From contig PAVX01000022.1 of NCBI GenBank assembly GCA_002713285.1, forward strand, positions 15,203 to 22,519: a DNA stretch of 7,317 nucleotides, written 5' to 3'. Position 1 is the stretch's first letter, and each line of letters begins with the position of its first letter. This DNA comes from Flavobacteriales bacterium (GTDB lineage: Bacteria; Bacteroidota; Bacteroidia; Flavobacteriales; TMED113). Of this stretch, positions 5,923 to 7,317 are shown in pieces. The notes under the pieces are model-generated. The model was not told the origin of the DNA, searched no databases, and worked only from the letters and a program-made list of their open reading frames with translations. Both the position numbers and the translations under genes were made by a program.

Positions 5923-7206
5923 ATGTACATCCCGCTTAGTCTACATAATATGAAAATAAATCTTAAAAGTATTACTTTCTTATTAATCTCAATTATAACA
6001 TGTGGTCTTGCACAAGGATTAACTATTATTGCAATACCTTGGTATTTTACTGATCAACTTAAGTTAAGTTCTGAATTTTCGTTATTCTATGGAATTATCA
6101 CTATCATTGGTTTATTTTGGAGCTTATACTCTGGTGTGATAATTGACACTTTTAATAGAAAAAAAATTCTATTATATATAAATTGTATTAGTGCTTTAAT
6201 ATTTGGAATAATTGGTTGCTGTATGCATTTTCTCAACACTTTACATCCGATTTTTATTTTTTCAGGTTTTGCAACATGTACCTTTTATTATATAATATTC
6301 TTTCCTAATTTATATGCATTAGCACAAGAATTAACAAAAAAGAAAGAATACGTAAAAATAAATTCCTGGATTGAAATTTTTTTTCAAACAACTAGCATTA
6401 GTGCCGCTATAGTTTGTGGGCTATTATTATCTGGTAGTGATGTATTATTCGATGATTTAAATTGGACAATTTTTCAATTTGATCGGTGGCAAATTAGTGA
6501 AATTTTTATATTAAACTCTCTATTATATTCAATTACATTCATGCTACTCTATTTTATTAATTATGACTATGAAAAAGCTCTAAATGCAACTGATATTTTT
6601 TCAACTTTTCAAGAAATTAAAAAGGCAAGCCACTTTTTAATTGAAAAAAAATCTATTTTAATTTATGGTATCTGTTCTCAAATTATTTTTGCATTTCTGA
6701 TTGTAGAATTATTTTGTTTGCTTCCATTATTTGTGAAGAATTGTTTAAATGAAAATATAATTGTATTCTCATTAGCAGATGTTATATATGGATTAGGTGC
6801 AATAGTCGCTGGTTTTATCACTATCAAAATATTACAATACATTGATAAAGTTTCTTTTACTCTTTGTTTAATTATACTAACCGGTTATTCATTTTTGGTA
6901 ATGGTAAAGTTTCCTGAAATTACTGTTTTCCTTGTAACAACCCTGATTATTGGATTAACAAATGCAAGTGCTCGAATTACACGTATGAGTTACTTTTTTG
7001 AAGAAATACCTAATTATTTAATGGGAAGAACAAGCACTATTTTTAATTGTATAAATACGTTAATCCGGGCTATTTTAATACTCATTTTTTCCATGAATTG
7101 GTTCTCTGAAGAGAATCATGTAATAATTGGCTATAAGATAGGGATTTATATATTAATTATATTTTCTATTCCATTAATACAGCTAATCCAAAGTAAATTA
7201 AATTGA
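5923..7206 (+). CDS. Major facilitator superfamily (MFS) transporter, substrate unknown
   Basis: This 427-residue polytopic inner-membrane protein has about 12 hydrophobic helices, the normal size for the superfamily. After the second helix it has an MFS motif A variant, GVIIDTFNRKK at 71-81, with D75 and R79 in the expected places. The loop connecting the early helices to the second half (about 172-195) contains FDRWQISEIF, an arrangement I associate with MFS proteins of Bacteroidota. Nothing in the sequence fixes the substrate; drug or metabolite efflux is the default guess for such carriers. The start could be the ATG at 5923 or the one at 5950, which gives a 418-residue protein beginning MKINLKS, a more typical membrane-protein N-terminus; neither has a Shine-Dalgarno sequence. 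It is transcribed divergently from prfB and ends in TGA. Its last nine bases overlap the end of a convergent gene. Confidence 0.88.
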   Translation: MYIPLSLHNMKINLKSITFLLISIITCGLAQGLTIIAIPWYFTDQLKLSSEFSLFYGIITIIGLFWSLYSGVIIDTFNRKKILLYINCISALIFGIIGCCMHFLNTLHPIFIFSGFATCTFYYIIFFPNLYALAQELTKKKEYVKINSWIEIFFQTTSISAAIVCGLLLSGSDVLFDDLNWTIFQFDRWQISEIFILNSLLYSITFMLLYFINYDYEKALNATDIFSTFQEIKKASHFLIEKKSILIYGICSQIIFAFLIVELFCLLPLFVKNCLNENIIVFSLADVIYGLGAIVAGFITIKILQYIDKVSFTLCLIILTGYSFLVMVKFPEITVFLVTTLIIGLTNASARITRMSYFFEEIPNYLMGRTSTIFNCINTLIRAILILIFSMNWFSEENHVIIGYKIGIYILIIFSIPLIQLIQSKLN

Positions 7207-7317
7207 AATTTCTTTTTTAGAATTATTAAGAAATTTATACTCCAATAAAGAATATGAATGATCTTCCTGTAAGGATAAAATTGCTCTATTGCGAATGGAC
7301 CATGTCATTTGAAATGA
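7198..7317 (-). CDS. C-terminal fragment of an unidentified protein (5' end outside the window)
   Basis: On the minus strand one frame is open from the right edge to a TAA at 7200-7198, giving 39 residues ending KKEISI. The other frames on this strand hit stops soon after the edge. The composition is soluble and charged (WSIRNRAILSLQEDHSYSLLEY), unlike the A/T-default hydrophobic translations seen in non-coding parts here, which favours a real gene end. I do not recognise the family. It converges with the MFS gene, and the two coding ends overlap by 9 bases (7198-7206). Confidence 0.5.
   Translation of the reverse strand, partial: SFQMTWSIRNRAILSLQEDHSYSLLEYKFLNNSKKEISI

Overview
The window is strongly AT-rich (about 70% A+T by eye). 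It reads as a chromosomal segment from a Bacteroidota-type bacterium. None of the recognisable genes has a Shine-Dalgarno sequence; their start codons follow A/T-only leaders, as is usual in that phylum. The protein types also fit: a C-terminal outer-membrane-strand-like fragment, a small lipoprotein, a metallo-beta-lactamase/double-rhodanese fusion next to a TauE-type permease, and an MFS carrier of a kind seen in the phylum. The assignment rests on these features and not on any search.

Layout. Bases 1-107 hold the end of a plus-strand gene whose last residues look like a terminal beta-barrel strand. Its stop abuts the stop of a minus-strand unit that reads leftward from about 2689. In transcription order that unit is a TauE/SafE (TSUP) permease, a persulfide-dioxygenase-like MBL protein with two rhodanese domains, and an uncharacterised lipoprotein. 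The permease and enzyme are 2 bases apart. Together they look like a sulfide/persulfide detoxification operon: the enzyme oxidises persulfide sulfur to sulfite or thiosulfate, and the permease could export the product. A perfect 15-base inverted repeat lies just upstream of the permease start and is a good operator candidate.

Bases 2690-3023 are the only long non-coding stretch. They contain the palindrome, a second palindrome, a possible 23-residue hydrophobic peptide, a 10-base direct repeat, several hairpins (one exposing a UGGGGG loop), and a strong bidirectional terminator. This is the least explained part of the window, and a small plus-strand RNA ending at the terminator is possible.

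A second minus-strand unit, 5857 to 3024, encodes peptide chain release factor 2 (prfB, in a single frame without the usual programmed frameshift), an ArsC-family thiol reductase, and class II fumarase (fumC). The terminator lies 24 bases after the fumC stop. Divergent from prfB, across a 65-base A/T-rich gap, an MFS transporter runs to 7206. Its end overlaps by 9 bases the end of a minus-strand gene that leaves the window on the right.

Most of the window is ordinary housekeeping and sulfur metabolism. I found no convincing new multi-gene system. The points worth follow-up are the 2690-3023 intergenic region, the candidate operator of the persulfide operon, and the lipoprotein attached to that operon.
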